The notes: a model not told the origin generated them from the letters alone. A stretch of DNA of 15,125 nucleotides from Clostridia bacterium (GCA_029239935.1 JARBTY010000058.1:1-15125), one strand, 5' to 3'; shown: positions 5,903-15,108, counted from the stretch's first letter. Numbers and translations are program-made.

Positions 5903-5940
5903 GTCTAAGATTGTTAGTGATAAAGATGCATAGAGAATAG

Positions 5941-5965
5941 AAAAAAAGAAAAGGGGACTCCCCTT
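5941..5965 (-). terminator. Hairpin with minus-strand T run
   Basis: AAGGGG (5951-5956) and CCCCTT (5960-5965) pair over three bases. Read on the minus strand the stem is followed by TTCTTTTTTT, so it looks like a terminator for leftward transcription. On the plus strand it is followed by an A-rich run and would not terminate. No minus-strand gene is present, so its purpose is unclear. Confidence 0.4.
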
Positions 5966-6060
5966 GAAAGAATAAAAAATGAATGATATAGTTACTTTGA
6001 TTCGTTTTTATTACAATTAGAAGACATCTTTTTAACAACTAGATGAAATATGCATAAAAA

Positions 6061-6092
6061 ACAAAAAAAGGTTGACTTAACCTTTTTTTTGT
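6061..6092. terminator. Bidirectional terminator-like hairpin
   Basis: AAAAAAAGGTT (6063-6073) pairs perfectly with AACCTTTTTTT (6079-6089) over the loop GACTT, and AC/GT at the outer ends can extend it past one extra T. Both strands present a stem followed by a T run. It can back up the rplL terminator on the plus strand and end any leftward transcript starting near 6137. Confidence 0.65.
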
Positions 6093-6100
6093 GATAGCAT
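6072..6100 (+). promoter_or_regulatory. Candidate promoter for rpoB-rpoC, -35 inside a terminator loop
   Basis: TTGACT (6072-6077) and TAGCAT (6095-6100) are separated by 17 bases, with an extended-10 TG at 6092-6093. The -10 hexamer matches four of six. The TTGACT spans the loop of the bidirectional hairpin. Spacing and TGA context match the promoters before rplJ and the str unit. It would give a leader of about 200 bases for rpoB. Confidence 0.42.
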
Positions 6101-6117
6101 TATAAAATCCGCTAATA

Positions 6118-6126
6118 TGCTATAAT
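6118..6126 (+). promoter_or_regulatory. Extended -10 element, second candidate rpoB promoter
   Basis: TGCTATAAT is a perfect extended -10. No -35 of any quality lies 16-18 bases upstream, so it would rely on the TG contact. Start expected near 6133. It forms one arm of a perfect nine-base inverted repeat with 6144-6152. Confidence 0.42.
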
Positions 6127-6143
6127 ATAAATAATTTTTTATT

Positions 6144-6172
6144 ATTATAGCACAGCAGTTTAATATTTACAA
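6144..6172 (-). promoter_or_regulatory. Candidate leftward promoter facing rplL
   Basis: On the minus strand, TTGTAA (plus 6167-6172) is followed after 17 bases by TATAAT (plus 6144-6149), with TGC directly before it as an extended -10. The -35 matches four of six and the -10 is perfect. It points at the plus-strand TATAAT at 6121-6126, so the two -10 elements face each other 17 bases apart. Confidence 0.4.
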
Positions 6173-6304
6173 TACATATTCTAATTTTAAGTGCTTTTTT
6201 AAGAGTAGCTTGGGTCGATTAGAACTATGTCACATTTTATATCTTTTTTTGAAACAGTGCAGTAAAATGCATTATTTATAAATTTTGCAAGGGGTGAGAA
6301 ACAC

Positions 6305-9300
6305 ATGCAAAAATCTAAGAGTCGCCTGGTTAATATGGGCAAACAAATCCGCATGAGCTATGCTAGAACAAAGGACGAAGTTCTAGAAATACCTAATCTT
6401 ATTGAAATCCAAAGAGCATCTTACGAATGGTTTTTATCAGAAGGATTAAAAGAAGTATTTCAAGATATTTCTCCGATTACCGATTTTAATGGTAATCTCA
6501 TTTTAGAGTTTGTAGATTTCTTTTTAGAAAGCAAACCAAAGTATTCTATTGAAGAATGCAAAGAAAAGGATACAACTTATTGTGCGCCGCTTAAAGTAAG
6601 AGCGCGCCTTCATAACAAAGAAACTGGTACGAGTGTTGACAGTGATGTCTTTATGGGTGATTTTCCGCTCATGACAGACAATGGTACATTCATTATCAAT
6701 GGTGCTGAACGTGTTATTGTCAGCCAGTTAGTACGTTCACCAGGTATTTATTACTCTATTAGTTTCGATAAGACAGGAAAGAGATTATTTACCTCTTCTG
6801 TTATTCCAAACCGTGGTGCATGGCTGGAGTTTGAAACAGATTCAAACGACATCTTTTATGTACGTGTAGACCGTACACGTAAAGTGCCTATCACTGTGCT
6901 GCTTCGTTCTTTAGGTCTTGGAACTGATGCAGAAATTATAGACAAGTATGGGGAAGAACCTAAGATTTTAGAGACTCTCCAAAAGGATACAAGCAAGACT
7001 TATGAAGAAGGGCTTATCGAGATGTACAAGCGTATTCGACCAGGTGAGCCGCCTACTGTAGACAGTGCTCAGACCCTTCTTAAAAATATGTTTTTTGATC
7101 CTAAAAGATACGATCTTGCTAAGGTAGGGCGTTATAAATTTAATAAAAAGCTAGCACTTCGTAACCGCATTACAGGTTATACTTTAGGTGAACATGTTAT
7201 TCATCCATTTACTGGAGAAGTTGTAGCCTCAAAGGGAGATAAAGTAACAGTTGCTTTAGCTAATACGATTCAAAATACTGGTGTAGAGGCCGTTTGGGTA
7301 CAAATATCAGGAGTAGACAGAGCAATTAAGATTCTTACCAACAGAAGTGTTGACATAGAAAGCTTTGCTGGCTTAAAAGCAGATGAATTAGACATAAGAG
7401 ATACTGTCTATTATCCTGTGCTTGAGCAAATTTTGGAAGAGTATGATGATATCGAAGATATTAAAAGTGCCATTAAAGCTAGAAAAAGTGAGCTTGTACC
7501 GAAATGTATTACATTAGATGATATATACGCATCTATCAATTACAATATGCATTTAGAATATGAAGTGGGTTATACAGATGATATAGACCATTTAGGAAAT
7601 AGACGTATTCGCGGAGTAGGCGAGCTTTTCCAAAACCAATTTCGCATTGGTCTTTCTCGTATGGAAAGAGTTGTACGTGAAAGAATGACGATTCAAGATC
7701 AAGAAGCGGTTAGTCCGCAGGCTTTTATTAATATAAGACCAGTTTCTTCAGCAATCAAAGAATTCTTTGGAAGTTCACAGCTTTCTCAGTTCATGGATCA
7801 AAACAATCCTCTGGCAGAGCTTACACACAAAAGAAGACTTTCAGCTCTTGGACCTGGAGGACTTTCGAGAGAGCGAGCTGGGTTTGAGGTTCGTGACGTT
7901 CATCATTCTCATTATGGACGTATGTGTCCTATAGAGACACCTGAGGGACCAAACATTGGTCTAATCAACTCCCTCGCCACTTTTGCCCGTATTAATGAAT
8001 ATGGATTTATTGAGGCGCCTTATAGAGTTGTTGATAGATCAGGTGCAGCACCAAGGGTGACAGATGAAGTGGCCTATATTACGGCTGATGAAGAAGAAAA
8101 ATACACCATATGCCAAGCAACAGAGCCGCTTAATGAAACTGGCGAGTTTATGTATAAAAGAGTTGCCGCAAGACGCAGAGAAGAAATTTTGGAATTTGAC
8201 TATGATCAAATAGACCTGATGGACATCTCTACAAAACAAATCGTGTCTGTAGCAACCGCACTTATTCCATTCCTTGAAAATGATGATGCTAACCGTGCGC
8301 TTATGGGTGCCAACATGCAGCGTCAGGCAGTACCGCTTATCCGTACCGATAGTCCTATTGTAGCGACTGGAATGGAGTATAAAATTGCAATAGATTCAGG
8401 AGCAGTGCTCTTAGCTAAGCATGACGGTATTGTAGAAAAAGTTACTGCAAGAGAGATTATCATAAAAGATGATGAGGGTAAAAAGCACTCATACAAATTA
8501 ACAAAATTTGAACGTAGTAACCAAGGGACATGTATCAACCAGATTCCACTTGTGTCAAAAGGCGAAAGAGTCAAAGTGGGTGACGCTATGGCAGATGGTC
8601 CTTCAACAGACAATGGGGAATTGGCACTTGGTCAAAATCCGCTTATTGGATTTATGACATGGGAAGGTTATAACTTTGAGGATGCAATCCTGCTTAGTGA
8701 AAGACTGGTACAAGAAGACGTTTATACCTCTATTCATATAGAAGAATACGAACTAGAATCCCGTGATACTAAAGTAGGACCTGAAGAAATTACAAGAGAT
8801 ATTCCAAACGTCGGAGAAGATGCACTTAAGGATCTTGATGAAAGAGGAATTATCCGTATTGGAGCAGAAGTGCGTTCAGGGGATATTTTAGTGGGCAGGG
8901 TTACACCAAAAGGTGAAACAGAACTGACAGCAGAAGAAAGACTTCTTCGCGCTATCTTTGGAGAAAAAGTGAGAGAAGTAAGAGATACCTCACTTCGTGT
9001 ACCTCACGGAGAAGCAGGTATTATAGTAGATGTAAAAATATTTACCCGTGAAAATGGGGATGATCTTGACCCAGGTGTTAACAAAATGGTCCGTTGTTAT
9101 ATTGCCCAAAAGAGAAAGATCTCTGTTGGGGATAAGATGGCAGGTCGCCATGGTAATAAAGGGGTTATCTCAAGAGTTCTTCCGGTTGAAGACATGCCGT
9201 TTTTACCAAACGGAAGACCGCTTGATATCGTTCTTAACCCACTGGGGGTTCCATCACGTATGAATATCGGTCAGGTACTAGAGGTCCATTTAGGGCTTGC

Positions 9301-10147
9301 AGCTAAAGTATTAGGCATTAAGATTGAAACGCCAGTATTTAATGGTGCAACTGAGCAAGATATTTTGGATACTTTAGAAATGGCCAATGATTATGTTAAC
9401 TATACTTGGGAAGACTTTACAGCCAAATGGAAAGACAAAATAGATGATAGTGTTTATAACTATTTAGAAGAAAATCTTGCCCATAGAGCAGAATGGACAG
9501 GAGTGCCATTAGATAGAACAGGTAAAATCCGTTTAAGAGATGGTAGAACTGGAGAAAGCTTTGATAACTCTGTTACAGTTGGTTATATGCATTATCTGAA
9601 GCTGCACCATTTAGTAGATGATAAAATGCATGCCCGTTCAACAGGTCCATACGCTACAATTACACAGCAGCCATTAGGCGGTAAAGCGCAGTTCGGTGGA
9701 CAGCGTTTTGGTGAGATGGAAGTTTGGGCGCTTGAAGCATACGGCGCAGCATATACACTTCAAGAAATTTTAACAATCAAATCTGACGATGTCGTGGGTC
9801 GTGTAAAAACTTATGAATCTATCGTTAAAGGTGAAAATATACCAGAACCAGGTATCCCAGAATCCTTCAAAGTATTATTAAAAGAACTTCAGTCTCTTTC
9901 ATTGGATGTAAGAGTTATGACGGAAAATATGAAAGAAATTGAGATTAAAGAAACAGTTGATGAAGGTGACTTAATCCCTATTGCCGCTGAAATTCTAGAG
10001 GATGTAGTGTTAGAAGATGAGTTTATAGAGGATGTTCAGGAGTTAGACCAGGATCCGGATTTGTTTGATGACAGTATAGAGCTGGACTTTGAACCTGAAG
10101 ACGATATTGTATTTGAAGATGATACATTAGATGATTTGGATTTATAA
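6305..10147 (+). CDS. rpoB: DNA-directed RNA polymerase subunit beta
   Basis: RpoB forms one half of the polymerase active-site cleft and the rifamycin pocket. The 1280-residue product begins near [20 protein letters not shown]. The fork/rifampicin region is [20 protein letters not shown] (from F487) followed by [13 protein letters not shown], with D498, H508 and S513 at the positions of E. coli D516, H526 and S531, that is the sensitive-type residues. [20 protein letters not shown] follows. The conserved lysines of [12 protein letters not shown] are K944 and K952. The C-terminal part has [20 protein letters not shown] and the clamp-binding end. Residues 1216-1280 are an acidic tail with 30 Asp/Glu and no Lys/Arg; the protein is about 90 residues longer than B. 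subtilis RpoB (1193). AAGGGGTGA at 6289-6297 supports the ATG at 6305. rpoC follows 24 bases after the stop. Confidence 0.98.
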   Translation: MQKSKSRLVNMGKQIRMSYARTKDEVLEIPNLIEIQRASYEWFLSEGLKEVFQDISPITDFNGNLILEFVDFFLESKPKYSIEECKEKDTTYCAPLKVRARLHNKETGTSVDSDVFMGDFPLMTDNGTFIINGAERVIVSQLVRSPGIYYSISFDKTGKRLFTSSVIPNRGAWLEFETDSNDIFYVRVDRTRKVPITVLLRSLGLGTDAEIIDKYGEEPKILETLQKDTSKTYEEGLIEMYKRIRPGEPPTVDSAQTLLKNMFFDPKRYDLAKVGRYKFNKKLALRNRITGYTLGEHVIHPFTGEVVASKGDKVTVALANTIQNTGVEAVWVQISGVDRAIKILTNRSVDIESFAGLKADELDIRDTVYYPVLEQILEEYDDIEDIKSAIKARKSELVPKCITLDDIYASINYNMHLEYEVGYTDDIDHLGNRRIRGVGELFQNQFRIGLSRMERVVRERMTIQDQEAVSPQAFINIRPVSSAIKEFFGSSQLSQFMDQNNPLAELTHKRRLSALGPGGLSRERAGFEVRDVHHSHYGRMCPIETPEGPNIGLINSLATFARINEYGFIEAPYRVVDRSGAAPRVTDEVAYITADEEEKYTICQATEPLNETGEFMYKRVAARRREEILEFDYDQIDLMDISTKQIVSVATALIPFLENDDANRALMGANMQRQAVPLIRTDSPIVATGMEYKIAIDSGAVLLAKHDGIVEKVTAREIIIKDDEGKKHSYKLTKFERSNQGTCINQIPLVSKGERVKVGDAMADGPSTDNGELALGQNPLIGFMTWEGYNFEDAILLSERLVQEDVYTSIHIEEYELESRDTKVGPEEITRDIPNVGEDALKDLDERGIIRIGAEVRSGDILVGRVTPKGETELTAEERLLRAIFGEKVREVRDTSLRVPHGEAGIIVDVKIFTRENGDDLDPGVNKMVRCYIAQKRKISVGDKMAGRHGNKGVISRVLPVEDMPFLPNGRPLDIVLNPLGVPSRMNIGQVLEVHLGLAAKVLGIKIETPVFNGATEQDILDTLEMANDYVNYTWEDFTAKWKDKIDDSVYNYLEENLAHRAEWTGVPLDRTGKIRLRDGRTGESFDNSVTVGYMHYLKLHHLVDDKMHARSTGPYATITQQPLGGKAQFGGQRFGEMEVWALEAYGAAYTLQEILTIKSDDVVGRVKTYESIVKGENIPEPGIPESFKVLLKELQSLSLDVRVMTENMKEIEIKETVDEGDLIPIAAEILEDVVLEDEFIEDVQELDQDPDLFDDSIELDFEPEDDIVFEDDTLDDLDL

Positions 10148-10171
10148 AAAAGTATGAAGGGAGTGCATAGT

Positions 10172-13100
10172 ATGCCAAATTTAGATCAAGCTGTCTTTTT
10201 TGAGAGCATAAAGATAGGATTGGCTTCCCCTGAAAAAATCCGTGAATGGTCAAGAGGAGAGGTAAAAAAACCAGAAACGATTAACTATCGTACCCAAAGA
10301 CCAGAACGAGATGGACTATTTTGTGAGAAAATCTTTGGACCTAGCAAAGATTGGGAGTGTCATTGCGGAAAATATAAGAGAATTAGATATAAAGGCATTA
10401 TTTGTGACCGTTGTGGTGTTGAGGTTACAAAAGCCAAAGTAAGACGTGAGAGAATGGGGCATATTGAACTTGCTGCCCCAGTATCTCATATCTGGTACTT
10501 TAAAGGTATACCAAGCAGAATGGGTCTTATCCTGGATATTACGCCAGGAAAGCTTGAAAAGATATTGTATTTTGCTTCCTATATTGTAACTGATCCTAAA
10601 GAAACAAGTTTAGATTACAAAGAGATTTTAGGTGAAAAGGAATACCGAGAAGCAGAGGAAAAATATGGGCATGATGGGTTCGTTGCAGAAATGGGCGCAG
10701 AAGCCATAAAAAAATTACTTTCTGACATTAATTTGGAAAAAGAAAGTGTAGAACTTAAAGAACAGCTTAAGACAACCACAGGACAAAAAAGAGTACGTAT
10801 TATCAAACGTCTTGAGGTTATAGAAGCTTTTAGGATTTCAGGTAACAAACCTGAATGGATGGTTATGGACGTTATTCCAGTACTCCCACCAGATCTTAGA
10901 CCAATGATTCAATTGGATGGAGGGCGTTTTGCTACATCAGACTTAAATGACCTCTATAGAAGAGTTATTAACCGTAACAATCGTTTAAAAAGGCTTCTAG
11001 ATTTAGGGGCTCCAAATATCATTGTAAGAAATGAAAAACGTATGCTGCAGGAAGCTGTAGATGCACTGATTGACAACGGCAGACGTGGTAAAGCTGTAAC
11101 CGGACCTGGTAACAGACCGCTTAAATCTTTATCTGATATGTTAAAAGGAAAATCAGGACGTTTCAGACAAAACTTGCTCGGTAAACGTGTTGACTATTCA
11201 GGTCGTTCGGTTATCGTAGTAGGACCAAGTCTTAAAATTTATCAATGTGGTCTTCCAAAAGAAATGGCTATTGAACTTTTCAAACCTTTCGTTATGAAAA
11301 AATTGGTATCAGATGGTATTGCACACAATATCAAAAATGCTAAACATATGATAGAAAGATTACAGCCACAGATATGGGATGTCCTAGAAGAAGTCATCAG
11401 AGAACACCCAGTTATGTTAAATAGAGCACCAACACTTCACCGTTTAGGTATTCAGGCTTTTGAACCTATTCTTGTAGAAGGCCGTGCTATCAAATTACAT
11501 CCGCTTGTTTGTACAGCTTATAATGCAGACTTTGACGGAGACCAAATGGCAGTCCATGTTCCTTTATCTGTAGAGGCACAGGCGGAGTGCAGATTCCTTC
11601 TGTTAGCGCCAAACAACCTCTTAAAACCATCTGATGGAGGACCAGTTGCTGTCCCATCACAGGATATGGTACTTGGAACTTACTATCTGACCCTTGATAA
11701 AGATGGAGAAAAAGGCGAAGATAAATATTTCCGCAATGAAAAAGAAGCCATTCTCGCATACGATAATAAAGTTATTACACTTCATGCCCGTATTAACGTG
11801 AGAAGAACATTAGAAATAGATGGACAAATGCAAACGGGTCTTACGCAGACTACTGTAGGACGTATTATCTTTAATGAAATTATGCCTCAGGATTTAGGGT
11901 TTGTAGATAGAACACAGGAAGAAAATAAATTTAAATATGAGATAGACTTCTTGGTAGGTAAAAAGCAATTAGGTCAAATTATCAAAAAGTGTATCAACAC
12001 TCATGGTGCAACAGATACAGCTATTTTACTTGATAACATCAAAGATTTAGGATTTAAATATTCCACAAGAGGTGCTTTGACGGTATCGGTATCTGACATG
12101 GTTGTTCCAAAAGAAAAACCAGCTTATTTAGAAGAAGCCCAATCAGCAGTTGACCATGTGACAAAACTCTTCAGACGTGGACTGATGACAGATGAAGAGC
12201 GTTATAATAAAGTTATTCAGGCATGGAATACTGCCAATGACAAGATCACGAAAGCCCTCCTTGAAAATCTTGGTAAGTATAATAATATTTACATGATGGC
12301 TCATTCAGGTGCCCGTGGTTCTACAAATCAGATCAAACAGTTAGCGGGTATGCGTGGACTGATGGCTTCACCATCAGGACGTATCATAGAGCTTCCTATT
12401 AAAGCGAACTTCCGTGAAGGACTTACTGTACTTGAGTACTTTAACTCTGCCCATGGAGCCCGTAAAGGACTGGCGGATACAGCCCTTCGTACAGCTGACT
12501 CAGGGTACTTAACTCGTCGTCTTGTAGACGTATCTCAGGATGTTATCATCAGAGAACAGGATTGTCATGATAACACACCGGAAGAAGAAATACCAGGTAT
12601 GTGGGTTAAGGCCTATAAAGACGGATCAGAAGTTATTGAACCGCTTAATGAAAGACTTTCAGGCCGTTTTGCAGCAGCAGAGATTGTTAACCCTGAAACA
12701 GGTGAAGTCATTGTTCCACTTAATAAGATGATTACGCCAAATCAGGCAGACTATATAGAAGCTATAGGTATTGAGGAAGTCAAAATACGTAATGTCCTTT
12801 CATGTAAATCCAAAATGGGTGTATGTGCAAGGTGTTATGGTGCCAATATGGCATCTGGCAATGAGGTAAGAGTAGGTGAGGCAGTAGGTATTATAGCAGC
12901 TCAGTCTATCGGAGAACCAGGTACACAGCTTACAATGCGTACATTCCATACAGGAGGTATTGCGGGAGATGACATCACTCAAGGTCTTCCACGTATCGAG
13001 GAGCTTTTTGAGGCTCGTAAACCAAAGGGTCTGGCCATCATATCAGAGATAGCTGGTATTGTAAGTATTGCTGATACTAAGAAAAAACGTGAAGTAACAA

Positions 13101-13699
13101 TTACAGATAATGAAGAAGGACAAACAAAGTCCTATACAATACCATATGGATCCAGAATCAAAGTACAGGACGGCAGTTCTGTAGCAGCTGGAGATGAACT
13201 CACAGAAGGTAGTGTTAACCCACATGACATTCTAAAGATAAAAGATGTTGTAGGTGTACAGCATTACATGATTCAGGAAGTTCAAAGGGTTTACAGACTT
13301 CAAGGTGTTGATATCAATGATAAGCATATTGAAGTTATTGTAAGACAAATGCTTAAAAAGGTAAAAATAGAAGAAAGCGGAGATACAGATCTGCTTCCAG
13401 GAAGTTCAATAGATATACTAGAGTATATAGAAGTTAATAGAAAAGCTGTTGAAGAAGGCTTAGAGCCTGCTGTAGGAAAAAGCGTGCTTCTGGGTATTAC
13501 CAAAGCTTCTCTTGCAACCGAGTCATTCCTATCTGCTGCATCCTTCCAGGAGACAACAAAGGTACTGACAGAGGCGGCGATTAAAGGCAAGACAGATCCG
13601 CTTATCGGTCTTAAAGAAAATGTTATTATCGGTAAACTGATTCCAGCTGGAACAGGTATGGATAAATACCGTAAACTTAATGTTACAATGGTGGAATAA
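10172..13699 (+). CDS. rpoC: DNA-directed RNA polymerase subunit beta prime
   Basis: RpoC carries the catalytic magnesium and the clamp. The 1175-residue product lacks the large proteobacterial insertion in the trigger loop. Zinc site 1 is C63, C65, C78, C81 ([20 protein letters not shown]). The catalytic motif NADFDGDQM has D453, D455 and D457. The bridge-helix region includes [20 protein letters not shown] and [20 protein letters not shown]. Zinc site 2 is C798, C878, C885, C888 ([11 protein letters not shown]). The conserved [20 protein letters not shown] follows. The start [16 protein letters not shown] at 10172 has AAGGGAG (10157-10163) eight bases upstream; the in-frame ATG at 10154 has no ribosome binding site and adds six foreign residues. 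It is co-transcribed with rpoB. Confidence 0.98.
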   Translation: MPNLDQAVFFESIKIGLASPEKIREWSRGEVKKPETINYRTQRPERDGLFCEKIFGPSKDWECHCGKYKRIRYKGIICDRCGVEVTKAKVRRERMGHIELAAPVSHIWYFKGIPSRMGLILDITPGKLEKILYFASYIVTDPKETSLDYKEILGEKEYREAEEKYGHDGFVAEMGAEAIKKLLSDINLEKESVELKEQLKTTTGQKRVRIIKRLEVIEAFRISGNKPEWMVMDVIPVLPPDLRPMIQLDGGRFATSDLNDLYRRVINRNNRLKRLLDLGAPNIIVRNEKRMLQEAVDALIDNGRRGKAVTGPGNRPLKSLSDMLKGKSGRFRQNLLGKRVDYSGRSVIVVGPSLKIYQCGLPKEMAIELFKPFVMKKLVSDGIAHNIKNAKHMIERLQPQIWDVLEEVIREHPVMLNRAPTLHRLGIQAFEPILVEGRAIKLHPLVCTAYNADFDGDQMAVHVPLSVEAQAECRFLLLAPNNLLKPSDGGPVAVPSQDMVLGTYYLTLDKDGEKGEDKYFRNEKEAILAYDNKVITLHARINVRRTLEIDGQMQTGLTQTTVGRIIFNEIMPQDLGFVDRTQEENKFKYEIDFLVGKKQLGQIIKKCINTHGATDTAILLDNIKDLGFKYSTRGALTVSVSDMVVPKEKPAYLEEAQSAVDHVTKLFRRGLMTDEERYNKVIQAWNTANDKITKALLENLGKYNNIYMMAHSGARGSTNQIKQLAGMRGLMASPSGRIIELPIKANFREGLTVLEYFNSAHGARKGLADTALRTADSGYLTRRLVDVSQDVIIREQDCHDNTPEEEIPGMWVKAYKDGSEVIEPLNERLSGRFAAAEIVNPETGEVIVPLNKMITPNQADYIEAIGIEEVKIRNVLSCKSKMGVCARCYGANMASGNEVRVGEAVGIIAAQSIGEPGTQLTMRTFHTGGIAGDDITQGLPRIEELFEARKPKGLAIISEIAGIVSIADTKKKREVTITDNEEGQTKSYTIPYGSRIKVQDGSSVAAGDELTEGSVNPHDILKIKDVVGVQHYMIQEVQRVYRLQGVDINDKHIEVIVRQMLKKVKIEESGDTDLLPGSSIDILEYIEVNRKAVEEGLEPAVGKSVLLGITKASLATESFLSAASFQETTKVLTEAAIKGKTDPLIGLKENVIIGKLIPAGTGMDKYRKLNVTMVE

Positions 13700-13722
13700 T
13701 ATAGTCTAGAATATTGTTCTAT

Positions 13723-13747
13723 AAAGGCAGGCCTTGTGCCTGCCTTT
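13723..13747 (+). terminator. Stem-loop after rpoC, weak terminator
   Basis: AAAGGCAGGC (13723-13732) and GCCTGCCTTT (13738-13747) form a perfect ten-base-pair stem over five bases. Only three T, already part of the stem, follow before AATCATAGG, so the U tract is poor. It may end rpoBC transcripts partially, or protect their 3' end. Confidence 0.6.
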
Positions 13748-13771
13748 AATCATAGGTAAAAAAATAAAACC

Positions 13772-13800
13772 TTGACAAGAAGCGCTATGGATGATAGAAT
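13772..13800 (+). promoter_or_regulatory. Sigma-A promoter for the str-type unit
   Basis: TTGACA (13772-13777), 17-base spacer, TAGAAT (13795-13800), with extended-10 TG at 13792-13793. Expected start near 13807, about 40 bases before the first gene. It should drive the ybxF-like gene, rpsL, rpsG and probably fusA beyond the window. Confidence 0.85.
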
Positions 13801-13848
13801 CGTTCAGTGTGTAATAGTATGCATAAAAATGAACCTAAAGGGGGATTT

Positions 13849-14091
13849 ATGTTGTACCATTTTAATGACACGAATAAACTTGTGGGAACAAAACAGACTT
13901 TAAAAGGACTCGAAAGACAAACTGTTAAAGTTGTATTTGTTGCTAAAGATGCCGATGACAGAGTTACAGGTCAAGTGGTTGAGCTTGCAAAAGCAAAAAA
14001 TGTTGAGATTGAGTATATTGAAAGTATGCTTGAGCTTGGCAAAAAGTGTAACGTTGAAGTAAAAACTGCAGTAGCAGCAATTATTGAGTAA
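13849..14091 (+). CDS. ybxF: YbxF-type L7Ae/L30e-family K-turn RNA-binding protein
   Basis: This 80-residue product belongs to the L7Ae/L30e fold and resembles B. subtilis YbxF, a ribosome-associated protein that binds kink-turn RNA. The family core is visible: NKLVGTKQTLKGLERQTVKV, VFVAKDADDRVTGQVVELAK, then VEIEYIESMLELGKKCNVEV and the closing AVAAIIE. The GTKQTLK and VAKDAD segments are the RNA-contacting parts of the fold. The location between rpoC and rpsL is the conserved Firmicute position. The start at 13849 follows GGGGG (13840-13844) with only four bases between; a TTG one codon later would give better spacing, and in-frame codons at 13807 and 13819 lack a binding site. The stop is 15 bases before rpsL. 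Confidence 0.9.
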   Translation: MLYHFNDTNKLVGTKQTLKGLERQTVKVVFVAKDADDRVTGQVVELAKAKNVEIEYIESMLELGKKCNVEVKTAVAAIIE

Positions 14092-14106
14092 GGAGGAGGT
14101 GCCAGA

Positions 14107-14493
14107 ATGCCAACATTTAACCAATTAGTACGTAAAGGAAGAAAAGAAATCGAGAAAAAGTCAGCTCCACAAAAAAGAGGTGTGTGTACAGCAGTTAAAA
14201 CAGCAACACCTAAAAAACCAAACTCTGCTCTTCGTAAAATTGCAAGGGTACGTCTTACAAATGGAATCGAAGTTACAGCTTACATTCCAGGTGAAGGACA
14301 TAATCTTCAAGAGCATAGTGTTGTATTAATCCGTGGTGGTAGGGTAAAAGACTTACCAGGTACACGTTACCACATTATCCGTGGAACATTAGATACAGCA
14401 GGTGTTGCAAACAGACAACAAGCTCGTTCTAAATACGGTGCTAAAAAAGGTAAAAAAGGTGCAGCAGCAGCCAAAGGTAAAGGTAAAAGATAA
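14107..14493 (+). CDS. rpsL: 30S ribosomal protein S12
   Basis: S12 sits at the decoding centre and affects accuracy and streptomycin response. The 128-residue product contains [40 protein letters not shown] and [19 protein letters not shown]. The lysines equal to E. coli K43 and K88 (Met counted) are K36 and K81, both intact. Two oddities stand out. The N-terminus passes directly from [12 protein letters not shown] to APQKRG, so it is seven residues shorter than E. coli and about twenty shorter than B. subtilis before that point, lacking the usual PAL-containing segment. The C-terminus carries a Lys/Gly/Ala tail ([16 protein letters not shown]). AAGGAGGAGGTG at 14091-14102 precedes the ATG. 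Confidence 0.97.
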   Translation: MPTFNQLVRKGRKEIEKKSAPQKRGVCTAVKTATPKKPNSALRKIARVRLTNGIEVTAYIPGEGHNLQEHSVVLIRGGRVKDLPGTRYHIIRGTLDTAGVANRQQARSKYGAKKGKKGAAAAKGKGKR

Positions 14494-14508
14494 TTAAGAA
14501 ATTAATTG

Positions 14509-14621
14509 GTGCCCAACTTACACATATAAAGCTGATAACTCAGATTTAAATAGAGTAATAAGGGCACGCACGATCCCCATAAGTAGAAGGGGACGAGTAC
14601 CGATGATATTTCAGAGATCAG
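14509..14621 (+). promoter_or_regulatory. Structured rpsL-rpsG spacer, candidate S7 autoregulatory site
   Basis: The 144-base spacer can fold: GTGCCC (14509-14514) pairs with GGGCAC (14562-14567); TCCCC (14574-14578) pairs with GGGGA (14589-14593); CTGAT and CTC (14532-14541) could pair with GAG and ATCAG (14614-14621), ending two bases before the rpsG ribosome binding site. The first and third pairings cross, so they would be a pseudoknot or alternatives. GGGCACGCACGA (14562-14573) resembles 16S GGGCCCGCACAA, and GAGTACCG...TTTCAGA resembles 16S AGUAAUCG...GAUCAG, both in the S7-binding part of 16S rRNA as I recall it. In E. coli S7 represses translation from this spacer. Confidence 0.45.
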
Positions 14622-14637
14622 TTAAGGAGGGAAGACC

Positions 14638-15108
14638 GTGCCACGTAAAGGACATATAGCAAAAAGAGACGTTTTAGCAGATCCGCTTTACAATAGTAAG
14701 TTAGTTACAAAACTTATTAACAACATTATGTTGGATGGTAAAAGAGGTAAAGCTCAAAAGATAGTTTATGGTGCGTTTGACATCATGAAAGAGAAAACAG
14801 GAAGAGATGCTCTTGAAGTATTCCAAGAAGCATTAGAAAATATCATGCCTGTATTAGAAGTAAAAGCACGTCGTGTTGGAGGTGCTACTTACCAAGTACC
14901 AATGGAAGTACGTCCAGAAAGACGTCAAACATTAGGACTTCGTTGGTTAACCATTCACACACGTAAACGTGGAGAAAAAACAACAACACTAGCGCTTGCA
15001 GCAGAGCTTTTAGATGCTCTTAACAGCACAGGTGGATCAGTTAAGAAAAAAGAAGATACACACAAAATGGCAGAAGCAAACAAAGCATTTGCTCACTACA
15101 GATGGTAG
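14638..15108 (+). CDS. rpsG: 30S ribosomal protein S7
   Basis: S7 organises the head of the 30S subunit, binds the 3' major domain of 16S rRNA and lies at the E site. The 156-residue product has exactly the usual bacterial length and opens [60 protein letters not shown] and [18 protein letters not shown] are family hallmarks, and it ends KAFAHYRW. The start codon is GTG, seven bases after AAGGAGG (14624-14630). It is the primary assembly protein that autoregulates the str operon in E. coli; the long structured spacer before it fits such control. The 17 bases after the stop probably lead into fusA. Confidence 0.98.
   Translation: MPRKGHIAKRDVLADPLYNSKLVTKLINNIMLDGKRGKAQKIVYGAFDIMKEKTGRDALEVFQEALENIMPVLEVKARRVGGATYQVPMEVRPERRQTLGLRWLTIHTRKRGEKTTTLALAAELLDALNSTGGSVKKKEDTHKMAEANKAFAHYRW

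Larger units (their letters stand above)
6060..6137 (-). ncRNA. Possible short antisense RNA (hypothetical)
   Basis: If the leftward promoter at 6144-6172 is active, transcription would start near 6137 and meet the hairpin at 6061-6092 followed by TTTTTTTGTTTTTT on the minus strand, giving an RNA of about 75-80 bases. It contains no credible reading frame. It would be antisense to the start of any rpoB leader made from the promoter at 6072-6100. This is inference from promoter and terminator placement only. Confidence 0.22.
5850..6304. other. 455-base rplL-rpoB spacer without a gene
   Basis: This gap holds the rplL terminator, a hairpin with a T-rich run on the minus strand (5941-5965), a bidirectional terminator-like hairpin (6061-6092), promoter-like elements on both strands (6072-6172) and an AT-rich stretch of about 130 bases that would be the rpoB 5' untranslated region. 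A further weak promoter-like pair, TTGAAA (6249-6254) with ATTATT (6271-6276), lies close to rpoB. No open reading frame of credible length with a ribosome binding site is present on either strand. Confidence 0.7.

Noticed and set aside
5979..6020. 13-residue frame (MNDIVTLIRFYYN) in the rplL-rpoB spacer
   Set aside because: No ribosome binding site directly upstream and no sign of a leader peptide arrangement.
7763..7850. Possible rifampicin-resistance changes in RpoB
   Set aside because: The residues at the D516, H526 and S531 positions are the usual sensitive-type ones.
14215..14350. Possible streptomycin-resistance changes in S12
   Set aside because: K36 and K81 (E. coli K43 and K88) are both lysine.
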